Origin: Janibacter alkaliphilus
GTDB lineage: Bacteria; Actinomycetota; Actinomycetes; Actinomycetales; Dermatophilaceae
Assembly (NCBI RefSeq): GCF_013408565.1
Contig: NZ_JACBZX010000001.1
Span: 124,001-188,000 of the forward strand
Length of the DNA stretch: 64,000 nucleotides
Direction of reading: 5' to 3'
This document shows positions 16,745-27,366 of the stretch, in pieces. The translations under genes and the position numbers were made by a program. How positions within the stretch are numbered: position 1 is the stretch's first letter; each line of letters starts with the position of its first letter. The notes beneath the pieces are model-generated. The model worked only from the letters and a program-made list of their open reading frames with translations. It did not search any database and was not told where the DNA came from.

Positions 16745-17793
16745 AGGGCACGCGCCTTCTGCCGGCGGACGATGAGGATGAAGATCGGCGCCCCGACGAG
16801 CGCGGTGACGATCCCGACGTCGACCTCCGAGGGGCGGGCGACCACCCGGCCGATGACGTCGGCCGCGGTGAGCAGGACCGCCCCGACGACCATCGAGAAG
16901 GGCAGCAGCCACCGGTGGTCGAGCCCGACGACCAGGCGGCAGGCGTGCGGCACGACGAGCCCGACGAAGGCGATCGGCCCGGCCGCAGCGGTGGCCCCGC
17001 CGAGCAGCAGCACCGCCGCGGCCGTCGCCAGCCCGCGGATCAGCCCGACCCGCTCGCCGAGCCCGGAGGCCAGCTCCTCGCCCAGCGCCAGCGCGTTCAG
17101 ACCCCGGGCGATGGCCATGGCCAGCAGGGCCCCGAGGACGAGGAAGGGCAGCACCTGCATGATCCGGGTGAGCGAGGCGCCGCCCACCCCGCCGATCTGC
17201 CAGAAGCGGTAGGAGTCCATGACGTCGACCCGGGGAAGCAGGATCGCCGTGCTCATCGACTGGAAGGCGGCTCCGCTGGCCGCCCCGGCCAGGGCCAGCT
17301 TCAGCGGTGTCGCGCCGCCCCGGCCCATCGAGCCGATGGTGTAGACGAAGACGGCCGCGACCGTGCACCCGGCGCTGGCGACCAGGACGTAGCCGGTCGG
17401 CGAGCTGAGCCCGAAGAAGGCCATGCCGACGACGACGAAGAGCGCGGCGCCGGGGGTGATGCCGAAGATCACCGGGTCGGCCAACGGGTTGCGGGTCAGC
17501 CCCTGCAGCACGACGCCAGCCGCGCCCAGGGCGGCGCCGACGAGCATGGCCAGCACGGTGCGCGGGATGCGCTTGGTCACCGCGGCCTGGCCGATGGTGT
17601 CCTGCGCCCCGCCGAGGGCGGCGACCGCGTCGTCCAGGCTCACCCCGCGGTTGCCGAGCACGAGCGAGAGCAGGCCCACCCCGGCCAGCACGGCCAGGGC
17701 GAGCAGCATCCAGCCCAGGCGCGCCGCCGCCGCAGACCGGGTCCCGGTCTGCGGCGGCGACTCCGGCTCGGCCGGGCTGAGGGTCGTGCTCAC
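16741..17793 (-). CDS. Iron-siderophore ABC transporter permease (FecCD family)
   Basis: A 350-residue FecCD permease with about ten membrane segments. Shares KRIPRTVLAMLVGAALGAAG, TRNPLADPVIFGI and the coupling loop region GLGERVGLIRG with its partner. It is the first permease in the operon and overlaps the stop of the binding-protein gene by GTGA. Confidence 0.92.
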   Translation of the reverse strand: MSTTLSPAEPESPPQTGTRSAAAARLGWMLLALAVLAGVGLLSLVLGNRGVSLDDAVAALGGAQDTIGQAAVTKRIPRTVLAMLVGAALGAAGVVLQGLTRNPLADPVIFGITPGAALFVVVGMAFFGLSSPTGYVLVASAGCTVAAVFVYTIGSMGRGGATPLKLALAGAASGAAFQSMSTAILLPRVDVMDSYRFWQIGGVGGASLTRIMQVLPFLVLGALLAMAIARGLNALALGEELASGLGERVGLIRGLATAAAVLLLGGATAAAGPIAFVGLVVPHACRLVVGLDHRWLLPFSMVVGAVLLTAADVIGRVVARPSEVDVGIVTALVGAPIFILIVRRQKARAL

Positions 17794-18818
17794 TTCGCCT
17801 TCGCGGCGGCCTCGTCGAGGATCGTGAGGTACTCGTCCAGGCCCCAGTCGATGGACAGCGGCGACGGGTTGGCCGAGGCGGCCAGCGGCGTGCCGTCCTC
17901 GAGCACGGCTACCGAGCCGTTCTCGACGGCCGGGATCTGGGAGAGCAGCGCGTCGTCCTGCAGGGTCGAGAGCAGCGTGTCGTCGCCGTAGGAGATCATC
18001 AGGTCGACGTCCTCGAAGTCGTCGGCCTGCTCCGAGCTCACCGTGGTGTAGAACTCCTCGCTCTCCTCGGCGGCGGTGCTGACCATCTCCGGGGTGGTGA
18101 AGCCGAGGTCCTCGAGGAAGACCGCGCGCGGGTCGTTGGTGTTGTAGTACCCGACCTGGGAGAGGTCCTTCGGGTCGAGGTAGGCGAAGACCGCGCTCTT
18201 GTCGGCGAGGTCGGGGTGGTCGGCGACGGTCTCCTCGATGGTCGCGTCGAGCTCGGAGATGAGCTCCTGGCCCTCGGCCTCCATGCCGAGCGCCGTGCTG
18301 TTCATCTCGATCATCTCGTCCATCGTCGTGCCCCAGGCGATGTCCGGGTAGGCGACGACCGGAGCGATCTCGCTGAGGGTGTCGTAGTCCTCCTGGGTCA
18401 GGCCGGAGTAGGAGGCGAGGATGACGTCGGGCTCGGTGTTGGCCACGGCCTCGAAGTCGATGCCGTCGGTCTCGTCGAATAGCTCCGGGGTCTCGGCGTC
18501 CAGCTCGGTGAGCTTCTCCTCGACCCACGGCAGCACGCCGTCGCCGTCGTCGTCGCCGTAGTCGGCCTTGGCCATGCCCACCGGGACCACGTCGAGCGCC
18601 AGCGGCACCTCGTGGTTGGCCCAGGCCACGGTGGCCACCCGCTCCGGCTTCTCCTCGATGGTGGTCTCGCCGAAGGCGTGCTCGATGGTCACCGGCCAGG
18701 CACCGGAGCCCCCGTCGCCGCCGGAGGTCGAGTCGGCGTCGTCGGACGAGCTCCCGCAGGCGGCGAGGGCGAGCGTCGCGACCGCCGCGACGGCGGCGCT
18801 GAGGATGCGCGTGGACAT
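17790..18818 (-). CDS. Iron-siderophore ABC transporter substrate-binding lipoprotein
   Basis: A 342-residue FepB/FhuD-type lipoprotein. Signal peptide with lipobox ALAAC (Cys about 21), an acidic Ser/Asp/Gly linker, then the TroA-like fold: PERVATVAWANHEVPLALDVVPVG, EPDVILASYSGLTQEDY and DPRAVFLEDLGF. It captures the ferric siderophore at the cell surface. AGGAGCT precedes the ATG. A DtxR/IdeR-type iron box lies 33 bp upstream, so the operon should be repressed when iron is plentiful. The siderophore is not identifiable and no synthesis genes are in the window. Confidence 0.92.
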   Translation of the reverse strand: MSTRILSAAVAAVATLALAACGSSSDDADSTSGGDGGSGAWPVTIEHAFGETTIEEKPERVATVAWANHEVPLALDVVPVGMAKADYGDDDGDGVLPWVEEKLTELDAETPELFDETDGIDFEAVANTEPDVILASYSGLTQEDYDTLSEIAPVVAYPDIAWGTTMDEMIEMNSTALGMEAEGQELISELDATIEETVADHPDLADKSAVFAYLDPKDLSQVGYYNTNDPRAVFLEDLGFTTPEMVSTAAEESEEFYTTVSSEQADDFEDVDLMISYGDDTLLSTLQDDALLSQIPAVENGSVAVLEDGTPLAASANPSPLSIDWGLDEYLTILDEAAAKAK

Positions 18819-18850
18819 GGAGCTCCTAGGAAGGTGGTCGGGCGGACCCG

Positions 18851-18873
18851 AGATAGGTAAGGCGAGCCTATCT
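18851..18873. promoter_or_regulatory. DtxR/IdeR iron box
   Basis: The dyad has arms AGATAGG and CCTATCT around TAAGGCGAG. Its central 19 bp match the classical DtxR consensus at 14 of 19 positions by my count. It lies 33 bp upstream of the siderophore-binding protein start, where a repressor would block the promoter. Confidence 0.88.
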
Positions 18874-18931
18874 AACACGATGGGCGGCGTGCGCGCGAAA
18901 CGCGACGCGGTGCGGCTGGTTCGATGGGGAC

Positions 18932-19555
18932 GTGCCCCGTCAGCTCGTCCTCGCCTCCGCCTCCCCCGCCCGCCTCGGCCTGCTCCGCGCCGCGGGCATC
19001 GAGCCGGGGGTCGTCGTCAGCGAGGTCGACGAGCGCGCCGTCGAGGACCAGGCCCGGCGCGAGCAGCCCGAGCTCACCCCGGCAGCCCTGGCCCAGCTGC
19101 TCGCCGAGGCGAAGGGGGCGGATGTCGCCGCCCGGCTCGGCGGCGACGACCGGCTGCTGCTGGCCGGCGACTCGGTGCTGGAGATCGACGGGGCGGTGCA
19201 CGGCAAGCCCGGTACCGCGCCGGAGGCCACGCGGCGGTGGCGGGCGATGCGTGGGCGCCGCGGGGTGCTGCACTCGGGCCACCGGCTGATCGACCTGGCC
19301 ACCGGACGGGCGGTGGGACGCCCGGCCTCGGCAGCGGTCTCCTTCGCCGAGATCAGCGACGCCGAGATCGAGGGCTACGTGGCCACCGGAGAGCCGCTGC
19401 ACGTCGCCGGCGGCTTCACGCTCGACGGGCTGGGCGCCCCCTTCGTCACCACCGTCGAGGGCCACCCGAGCACGGTCGTCGGGCTGAGCCTGCCGCTGCT
19501 GCGCGAGCTGCTCGCCGAGCTGGACGTGCCCTGGTGGCAGGTGGCTGCCGGCTGA
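18932..19555 (+). CDS. maf: Maf family nucleotide pyrophosphatase
   Basis: A 207-residue house-cleaning enzyme that hydrolyses non-canonical or modified nucleoside triphosphates. Motifs: the N-terminal LVLASASPARLGLLRAAG loop, the catalytic region LAGDSVLEIDG with KPGTAPEA, and GGFTLDGLGAPFV. The GTG start lacks a strong ribosome binding site. In mycobacteria maf follows accE directly; here about 12 kb separates them. Confidence 0.92.
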   Translation: MPRQLVLASASPARLGLLRAAGIEPGVVVSEVDERAVEDQARREQPELTPAALAQLLAEAKGADVAARLGGDDRLLLAGDSVLEIDGAVHGKPGTAPEATRRWRAMRGRRGVLHSGHRLIDLATGRAVGRPASAAVSFAEISDAEIEGYVATGEPLHVAGGFTLDGLGAPFVTTVEGHPSTVVGLSLPLLRELLAELDVPWWQVAAG

Positions 19556-19607
19556 CCGCGGCGACGCGGCACAGACCGGGGACCGCCGACGCCGGACGTG
19601 ACCCGGC

Positions 19608-21179
19608 TCAGCCGGCGGCGCGGTCCTGCTCGCGCAGCGCGCCCTTGACCACCTTGCCGCCGGCGTTGCGCGGCAGCGGCTCCCGGCTGACGACGAGGTC
19701 CTTGGGCAGCTTGAAGGAGGCGATCCGCCCGGACACGTGCTCGTTGAGGTCGCTCAGCGTCAGCTCCGCGGCCTGGGCGCCGATCGTCACGTAGGCGACC
19801 GGAACCTGGCCCCAGCGCTCGTCGGAACGGCCGATCACCGCGACCTCGAGCACGTCCGGGTGCGAGGCGACCGCGTTCTCCACCTCGGCGCAGTAGATGT
19901 TCTCGCCGCCGCTGATGATCATGTCCTTCTTGCGGTCGACCACCCAGAGGTAGCCCTCCTCGTCCTGACGGACCAGGTCCCCGGAGTGGAACCAGCCGCC
20001 GTCGAAGGCGGCCGCGGTCTCCTCGGGCTTGTTCCAGTAGCCCTGCATGACGTTGGGCCCGCGGTAGACGATCTCGCCGACCTCGCCGGCCGGCACGTCA
20101 CGCATCTCCTCGTCGACGACCCGCACCTGCATCGAGGGGATCGGCCGGCCCACCGACCCGAGCTTGCGGCGGGACTCGGCCCCGCGCAGCACGCAGGTGA
20201 TCGGCGAGGTCTCGGTCTGCCCGAAGACCGCGACGTTGAGCGCGTCCGGGAACTGCTCCCCCATCGCCTGCAGGGTGGCGTCGCTGGCCGGCGCCGCCCC
20301 CCAGCTGATGATCCGCAGCCGCAGGTCGCGCTCGGCGATGTCCGGCTGGGCGCAGATGAGGTCCCACTGCTGGGGCACGTTGAAGACGACGGTCGCCCCC
20401 TCGGCCTCGTAGGCGTCGAGCACCGCGGCCGGGTCGAAGGCACCGAGCGGATGGATCACGGTGGTGGCGCCGACGAGCAGGTTGGCCACCGTGGAGCCGA
20501 GCCCGGCGATGTGGAAGAAGGGGGCGGTGAGGAAGCCGACGTCGGAGTCGTCGAACATCTCCATCGCCCGGATGCAGGTCAGCGCCTGGACCTGCAGGTT
20601 GCGGTGGGTGAGCATGACCCCCTTCGGCCGGCCGGTGGTGCCGGAGGTGTACATGATCAGCGCGACGGCATCCTCCGGCACGTCGGGGACGTCGATCGGC
20701 TCGTGCGCGGCGACGAGCTCCTCGAAGGGCTCGCCGGCGACCGGCTGCTCGGCCTCGCCCACGACGACGGTGGCGCCCACGGCGGCGGCCTGCTCGGTGG
20801 CCGCGAGCAGCGGCGCCAGCGGCGCGTCGACGACGACGGCCGCCGGGGTGCAGTCGGCGAGGATGTAGTCCAGCTCGGGCGGTGCCAGCCGGAAGCTCAG
20901 CGGAACCGCCATCGCGCCGAGGCTGTTGGCCGCCAGCACGGCCTCGACGAACCAGGGGTGGTTGAGGGTGAGCAGGGCGACCCGGTCGCCCTCGCCGACG
21001 CCACGCTCGGCCAGCGCTGCCGCCAGCCGACGGGAGCGGTCGGAGAGCTGGGCCCAGCTGGTGCTCTCCCCGCGGAAGCGGAGCGCGGGCCGCTCCGGGC
21101 GCATCAGGGCGTGCGTCGCGACGTGCGCGACCCAGTGGTTGCGGAACGTCCAGGCCGGGGCGGTGGTGGTGCTCGTCAT
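19608..21179 (-). CDS. fadD: Fatty-acyl-CoA synthetase / AMP-dependent ligase
   Basis: A 523-residue ANL-superfamily ligase that activates a carboxylic acid to its CoA thioester through an acyl-adenylate. P-loop MYTSGTTGRPKGVMLTH, the A5 motif GQTETSP, A7 HSGDLVRQDEEG, A8 hinge DRKKDMIISGG and the catalytic A10 Lys in PRNAGGKVVKG are all intact. Chain-length preference is not evident; medium- or long-chain fatty acids are likely given the beta-oxidation genes nearby. GGAGGATCC precedes the ATG. A candidate operator at 21257-21274 resembles one before the acyl-CoA dehydrogenase at 27271. Confidence 0.9.
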   Translation of the reverse strand: MTSTTTAPAWTFRNHWVAHVATHALMRPERPALRFRGESTSWAQLSDRSRRLAAALAERGVGEGDRVALLTLNHPWFVEAVLAANSLGAMAVPLSFRLAPPELDYILADCTPAAVVVDAPLAPLLAATEQAAAVGATVVVGEAEQPVAGEPFEELVAAHEPIDVPDVPEDAVALIMYTSGTTGRPKGVMLTHRNLQVQALTCIRAMEMFDDSDVGFLTAPFFHIAGLGSTVANLLVGATTVIHPLGAFDPAAVLDAYEAEGATVVFNVPQQWDLICAQPDIAERDLRLRIISWGAAPASDATLQAMGEQFPDALNVAVFGQTETSPITCVLRGAESRRKLGSVGRPIPSMQVRVVDEEMRDVPAGEVGEIVYRGPNVMQGYWNKPEETAAAFDGGWFHSGDLVRQDEEGYLWVVDRKKDMIISGGENIYCAEVENAVASHPDVLEVAVIGRSDERWGQVPVAYVTIGAQAAELTLSDLNEHVSGRIASFKLPKDLVVSREPLPRNAGGKVVKGALREQDRAAG

Positions 21180-21256
21180 CGCGGGGATCCTCCGATGCTG
21201 CGCTGCTTCGGTCTCTGCTCAGCATGCCAGCCGGACCACCCGCTGGGAAGGGGTTT

Positions 21257-21274
21257 TGTTAATCGCGAATCACA
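21257..21274. promoter_or_regulatory. Candidate fatty-acid regulator operator, site 1
   Basis: TGTTAAT, CGCG, AATCACA form a 7-4-7 imperfect inverted repeat in the divergent region between fadD and the double TetR gene. The site shares the layout, the AAT half-site and a CACATG edge with 27333-27350. Confidence 0.5.
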
Positions 21275-21365
21275 TGGGTGCGTCTCACTGGTCGGCTGCC
21301 CGGACCACAGGCGGGCGTGGTTGACTGCCGGGCATGGGAACCCTGGGGGCCGGGCGGCGAGCCGG

Positions 21366-22556
21366 ATGAGTCGTCGACCCGCGGCACCAGGGAGCCGCCC
21401 GCGCAACCGCAAGGAGCTCATCCTGCTGGCGGCCGGTCGAGCCTTCGCCGCCGGCGGCTACCCGGGCACCTCGATGGAGGACATCGCCCGCGCGGTGGGG
21501 ATCACCGCCGCCGCCCTCTACCGGCACGTGCCGAGCAAGTACGAGCTCTTCCGGCAGTGCACCGAGGTCATGGTCGGCTCGCTCGCCGAGACGCTGGCAG
21601 AGCAGGAGGCCGACGCCGACCTGGGGCAGGTCCTGCTGGCGCTGGCCCGCACCACCGTGGCCGACCGGGCTACCGGCAGCCTCTACCGCTGGGAGGCCCG
21701 GTACCTCGACGCCGACGACCGGGCGTCGCTGCGGGCGCGCTTCGCCGAGGTCGTGGAGGGGGTGGACGCCCACGTGGGTCGTGCCGCCCCGGAGCCAGCT
21801 GCCAGCCGCAGCAGCCGCACGGCGGCCGCGCTGGGCGCGATCGGCTCGGTGACGGTGCACCGCACCAGCCTGGCCGCGCGACGCCTGGAGCGGCTGGTCA
21901 CCGAGGCCGCGCTGCGGGCGGCCACCGCGGACGTCGACCTGCACGCCGACGACCGGGGAGGCGCGGGCTCCGGCGAGACGTCGGTGGCGTCGGTGCTCGC
22001 CCCCGGCGCCGGCCGGCGCGAGCAGATCCTCGCCGCCGCGGTGCCGCTCTTCCACCGGGAGGGATTCGCCCAGGTGACGATGAGCCGGATCGCCGCGGAC
22101 GTCGGGCTGACCCCGTCCGCGCTCTATCGGCACTTCGACGGCAAGACCGAGATCCTCGCCGCCGCCTGCCTGCAGGCGGCGGACTCGCTGCAGGCGGCGG
22201 TGCAGGCCCGGGTGGACGTCGACACGGCACCGCGCCTCGCTCTGGCCGGGCTGGCCGAGGCCTACGTCGACCACGCCTTCGCCTGCACCGCGCTCACCGC
22301 GGTGGCCGAGGCCGAGGTGCTCGGACTGCCGGAGGATCTGCGGCGCCCGGTGGTGCAGGTCCAGCGTGACCACGTGGGTCTGTGGACCGAGCAGCTGCGG
22401 CGGCACCGCCCGGAGCTCGAGGTCCGCGAGGCGCGGGTGCTGGTGCACGCCGCGCTCGGGGTCGTCGTCGAGGTGGGCCGCCACCTGCACTGGCAGGACA
22501 GCCCGGGGCACCGACGGGTCACCCGCGAGCTCATGCTCCGCGCCCTGGACGCCTGA
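21366..22556 (+). CDS. Double TetR-family transcriptional regulator
   Basis: A 396-residue protein containing two complete TetR DNA-binding domains. The first is at about 15-62 (LAAGRAFAAGGYPGTSMEDIARAVGITAAALYRHVPSK), the second at about 217-265 (LAAAVPLFHREGFAQVTMSRIAADVGLTPSALYRHFDGK). Each is followed by a helical ligand/dimerisation region of 120-140 residues. One chain could therefore behave like a normal TetR dimer or bridge sites. It is divergent from fadD, so fatty-acid or acyl-CoA control is inferred. The ATG 21366 start leaves a short basic N-terminus. The gene ends 16 bp before a palindrome array. Confidence 0.88.
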   Translation: MSRRPAAPGSRPRNRKELILLAAGRAFAAGGYPGTSMEDIARAVGITAAALYRHVPSKYELFRQCTEVMVGSLAETLAEQEADADLGQVLLALARTTVADRATGSLYRWEARYLDADDRASLRARFAEVVEGVDAHVGRAAPEPAASRSSRTAAALGAIGSVTVHRTSLAARRLERLVTEAALRAATADVDLHADDRGGAGSGETSVASVLAPGAGRREQILAAAVPLFHREGFAQVTMSRIAADVGLTPSALYRHFDGKTEILAAACLQAADSLQAAVQARVDVDTAPRLALAGLAEAYVDHAFACTALTAVAEAEVLGLPEDLRRPVVQVQRDHVGLWTEQLRRHRPELEVREARVLVHAALGVVVEVGRHLHWQDSPGHRRVTRELMLRALDA

Positions 22557-22572
22557 CCCCTCCCCCGACTGC

Positions 22573-22658
22573 GCAAATGCCCGGGCAGTTGCGGACCTTC
22601 GCGTGAATTGCCCGGGCAGTTGCGGACCTTCGCGTGAATTGCCCGGGCAGTTGCGGAC
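22573..22658. repeat. Orphan three-unit array of the TGCCCGGGCA palindrome
   Basis: Cores at 22578-22587, 22609-22618 and 22640-22649, exactly 31 bp apart, flanked by AATT on the left and GTTGCGGACCT on the right. Orientation matches the array downstream of the nuclease-like gene at 30902. It fills the gap between convergent genes. Confidence 0.95.
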
Positions 22659-22665
22659 CTGGGGG

Positions 22666-24837
22666 TTAGCGGTAGGTCTGGCCTGCCGCCGCCAGCTCGA
22701 CCAGCGACTCCGGCGGAGCCAGGTGCGGACCGTAGGCGTCGGCCAGCTCGCGGGCCCGCTCGACGAAGCCGGCCGGTCCGCCCTCGTACTGGTTGATGTA
22801 CTGCAGCACCCCGCCGGTCCACGCCGGGAAGCCGATCCCCTGGATCGAGCCGACGTCGGCGTCGGCGACCGAGCGCAGCACCCCGTCGTCCAGGCACCGC
22901 ACGCTGTCGACCGCCTCGGCGAAGAGCATCCGCTCCTGCAGGTCGGTCATCGGCACCTGGGCGCTGCCGGAGGTGAAGGCCTCGCGCAGCCCCGGCCACA
23001 GCCCGGTCCGTCGCCCGTCGGCGTCGTACTCGTAGAAGCCGGCCCCGCCGGCGCGCCCGGTGCGCCCGTGCTCGTCGATCATCGCGTCGACCACCGGCTC
23101 GGCGCCGTGCTCGGTCCACGTGCCGCCGGCCGCCTCGGTCGCCGCCCGGGTCTCCTTGCGGATGGTGCGCGGCAGGGTGAGGGTGAGCTCGTCCATGAGC
23201 TGCAGCGGCCCGGTCGGGTAGCCGGCCTGCAGCGCGGCCTGCTCGACCAGGGCCGGCTCCACCCCTTCGCCGACGGCGGCGATGCCCTCGTCGATGAAGC
23301 GGCCGATCACCCGAGAGGTGAAGAACCCGCGGCCGTCGTTGACCACGATCGGCGTCTTGCGGATCTGCCGCCCGAGGTCGAAGGCGGCCGCGATGCTCTC
23401 GTCGCTGGTCTGCTCGCCGACGACGATCTCGACCAGCGGCATCTTGTCCACCGGGGAGAAGAAGTGGATCCCGACGACCCGCTCGGGGCGCTGCACGCCG
23501 GCCGCCAGGTCGCTGATCGGCAGGGTCGAGGTGTTGCTGCCGAGGATCGCGTCCGGGGCCACCTCCTCGACCCGGCGCAGCACCTCGTGCTTGACCGGGA
23601 CGGACTCGGCGACCGCCTCGATCACCAGGTCGATGCCGGCCATGTCGGCCAGGTCGTCGGTCGGGGTGATCCGGGCGAGCAGCTCGGCGGAGCGCTCGGC
23701 CGTCGTCCGCCCGCGCTCGACCGCCGCGCGCTCCCGCTGCTCGGCGTACCCCTTGCCGCGACGCGCCGTCTCCAGGTCGAGGTCGCTGAGCACGACCTCG
23801 ATGCCGGAGCGGGCACACACGTAGGCGATCGCCGCACCCATCATCCCGGCACCAACCACCCCGACCCGGCGGGCGGCGAAGGGGGCCGGCCCGTCCGGCC
23901 GCGAGGCCCCGCCGTTGACCCGCTGGGTGGCGAAGAAGACGCCGATCATGTTCTTGGCGACCTGCCCGGTGATCAGGCTGACCAGGTAGCGGGACTCGAT
24001 CCGGGTGGCGGTGTCGATGTCGACGAGGCTGCCCTCGACCGCGGCCGCCAGCGCCGCCCGCGGCGCCGGGTAGGGCGCCCCCTTCGTCTGCTTGCGCAGG
24101 TTCGCGGCGAAGGCGGGTAGCACCGAGGCGACCTTCGGGTGGTCGGCGCCGCCGCCGGGGATCCGGAAGCCCTTGACGTCCCACGGCTGCGCCGCCTCCG
24201 GGTTCTCCCGGATCCAGGCGGCCGCCGCCGGCACCAGCTCGGACTCGTCGCTGACCAGCTGGTCCAGCACCCCCTTCTCGGCCGCCGCGGACGCACGGTG
24301 CTGGGTGCCGGTGAGGATCCAGTCCATCAGCGCCGGCTGCAGACCGAGCATGCGGACCAGGCGGGTGACGCCGCCGCCGCCGGGCAGCAGACCGAGGGTG
24401 ACCTCGGGGACCCCGACCTTGAGGTCGCGGCGGTCCACGGCGACCCGGTGGTGGCAGGCCAGCGCGATCTCCAGGCCGCCGCCGAGCGCCGAGCCGTTGA
24501 GCGCGGCGACGACCGGCCGGCCGAGCTGCTCCAGCCGGCGCATGTCGGCCTTGATGGCGTCGATGTGCGCGGTGAGCTCGGCGGCCCGGTCCGGGGTGCC
24601 CTGGGAGAGCAGGGTGAGGTCACCCCCGGCGAACCACGTGGACTTGGCGCTGGTGAGCACCACACCGGTGATGCTCTCGCGCTGCGCCTCCAGCCGGTCG
24701 ACCATCGCCGAGAAGCCGGCCGACCAGGTGTCGTTCATCGTGTTGACGCTCTGGTCGGGGTCGTCCATCGTCACCACGACGATGCCCTCGGCGTCCTGCT
24801 CCCAGTGCAGACCGGGGATCTCCTGCTGCGTGCTCAT
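22666..24837 (-). CDS. fadJ: Bifunctional enoyl-CoA hydratase / 3-hydroxyacyl-CoA dehydrogenase
   Basis: A 723-residue beta-oxidation enzyme. The N-terminal crotonase domain (about 1-200) has the CoA-binding NGSALGGGLEIALAC and catalytic Glu in GVPEVTLGLLPGGGG. The NAD-binding domain follows near residue 325 (VGVVGAGMMGAAIAYVCARSG) with the dehydrogenase His in GIHFFSPVDKMPLVEIV, then the C-terminal dimerisation part. It hydrates enoyl-CoA and oxidises the 3-hydroxyacyl-CoA. It is last in the operon acyl-CoA dehydrogenase, thiolase, fadJ, after an 86-nt gap with its own GAGAGGA ribosome binding site. Confidence 0.93.
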   Translation of the reverse strand: MSTQQEIPGLHWEQDAEGIVVVTMDDPDQSVNTMNDTWSAGFSAMVDRLEAQRESITGVVLTSAKSTWFAGGDLTLLSQGTPDRAAELTAHIDAIKADMRRLEQLGRPVVAALNGSALGGGLEIALACHHRVAVDRRDLKVGVPEVTLGLLPGGGGVTRLVRMLGLQPALMDWILTGTQHRASAAAEKGVLDQLVSDESELVPAAAAWIRENPEAAQPWDVKGFRIPGGGADHPKVASVLPAFAANLRKQTKGAPYPAPRAALAAAVEGSLVDIDTATRIESRYLVSLITGQVAKNMIGVFFATQRVNGGASRPDGPAPFAARRVGVVGAGMMGAAIAYVCARSGIEVVLSDLDLETARRGKGYAEQRERAAVERGRTTAERSAELLARITPTDDLADMAGIDLVIEAVAESVPVKHEVLRRVEEVAPDAILGSNTSTLPISDLAAGVQRPERVVGIHFFSPVDKMPLVEIVVGEQTSDESIAAAFDLGRQIRKTPIVVNDGRGFFTSRVIGRFIDEGIAAVGEGVEPALVEQAALQAGYPTGPLQLMDELTLTLPRTIRKETRAATEAAGGTWTEHGAEPVVDAMIDEHGRTGRAGGAGFYEYDADGRRTGLWPGLREAFTSGSAQVPMTDLQERMLFAEAVDSVRCLDDGVLRSVADADVGSIQGIGFPAWTGGVLQYINQYEGGPAGFVERARELADAYGPHLAPPESLVELAAAGQTYR

Positions 24838-24923
24838 GCTCGCGTCCTCTCGGGTGGTCTCGCTGCGGCGCTCGGCCGCGTCGTCGCTGCTGCGTTGGGT
24901 GGACCAGCGGCCCTGCGCGTCGC

Positions 24924-26122
24924 TCAGACGCGCTCGATGACGGTGGCGACGCCCATGCCGGCGCCGACGCACAGGGTGGCCAGGCCGGTGCTGAGGTCGC
25001 GCCGCTCCATCTCGTCGAGCAGGGTGCCCAGGATCATCGCGCCGGTCGCGCCGAGCGGGTGGCCCAGGGCGATCGCGCCGCCGTTGACGTTGACCTTGTC
25101 GTGCGGGATCTTCAGGTCCTTCATCCACTTCAGCACGACCGCGGCGAAGGCCTCGTTGAGCTCGAAGAGGTCGATGTCCGAGACGCTCATCCCGGCCCGG
25201 GCGAGCACCTTCTCGGTGGCCGGGGTGGGGCCAGTGAGCATGATCGTGGGCTCCGAGCCGACGACGGCGCTGGCGACGACCCGGGCGCGCGGGGCGATCC
25301 CGGCGCGCCGTCCGGCGTCCTGGCTGCCGACGAGGGTGAGGGCGGCGCCGTCGACGATCCCGGAGGAGTTCGCCGCGGTGTGCACGTGCTCGATCCGCTC
25401 GACGTGCGGGTAGCGCTGCCGGGCGACCGCGTCGAAGCCGCCCTGGTCGCCGATGCCGGCGAAGGCGGGACGCAGCCCGGCCATCGACTCAGTGGTGGCG
25501 TCCGGGCGGGGGTGCTCGTCCCGCTCCAGCACCGGGACCCCGTTGAGGTCGCGGACCGGGACCAGGCTGCGGTCGAAGCGTCCGGCCGCGACCGCCTCGG
25601 CCGCCCGGCGCTGCGAGGTGAGCGCGTACTCGTCGACGTCTTCGCGGGTGAACCCCTCGAGGGTGGCGATCAGGTCGGCACCGATGCCCTGCGGGACGAA
25701 GTAGTGGTCGTAGGCGGTGGTCGGGTCCTGGTGGTAGGCGCCGCCGTCGCTGCCCATCGGCACCCGGGACATCGACTCGACGCCGCCGCCGAGGACGAAG
25801 GAGTCGCCGGCCAGCACCTTGGCCGCGGCGGTGTTGACCGCCTCCAGCCCGGAGGCGCAGAAGCGGTTCAGCTGCACCCCGGCGACGCTCTCCGGCAGGC
25901 CGCCGACCATGGCCGCGGTGCGGGCGATGTCGCCGCCCTGCTCACCGACCGGCGAGACCACCCCGAGCACGATGTCGTCGATCTCGCCGAGGTCCAGGCC
26001 CGGGTTGCGCGGGGTCAGCTCGTGCAGCAGCCCGGCGACCAGGTCGACCGGCTTGGTGCCGTGCAGGGCGCCGCCGCGGTTCTTGCCGCGCGGGGTGCGC
26101 AGGGCGTCGTAGATGTAAGCGG

Positions 26123-26126
<4 letters not shown>
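24924..26126 (-). CDS. fadA: Acetyl-CoA acyltransferase (thiolase)
   Basis: A 400-residue thiolase for the final thiolytic step of beta-oxidation. Nucleophile Cys is in [12 protein letters not shown] (about residue 90), the catalytic His in [14 protein letters not shown], and the second Cys in [16 protein letters not shown] is also conserved. The GTG start overlaps the stop of the upstream acyl-CoA dehydrogenase (GTGA), so the two are co-translated. Confidence 0.93.
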
Positions 26127-27271
<1,145 letters not shown>

Positions 27272-27332
27272 CACGATCCTTGCTCGTCGGGGCCACGCTG
27301 CCGCCCCCATCATGCCCACGAACCGACCGCTT

Positions 27333-27350
27333 TGTAAATGGGGATTCACA
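27333..27350. promoter_or_regulatory. Candidate fatty-acid regulator operator, site 2
   Basis: TGTAAAT, GGGG, ATTCACA: 7-4-7 inverted repeat with six of seven pairs matching. Located 62 bp upstream of the beta-oxidation operon start and related to site 1 next to the double TetR gene. Confidence 0.55.
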
Positions 27351-27366
27351 TGATGCGGGTCACCGC

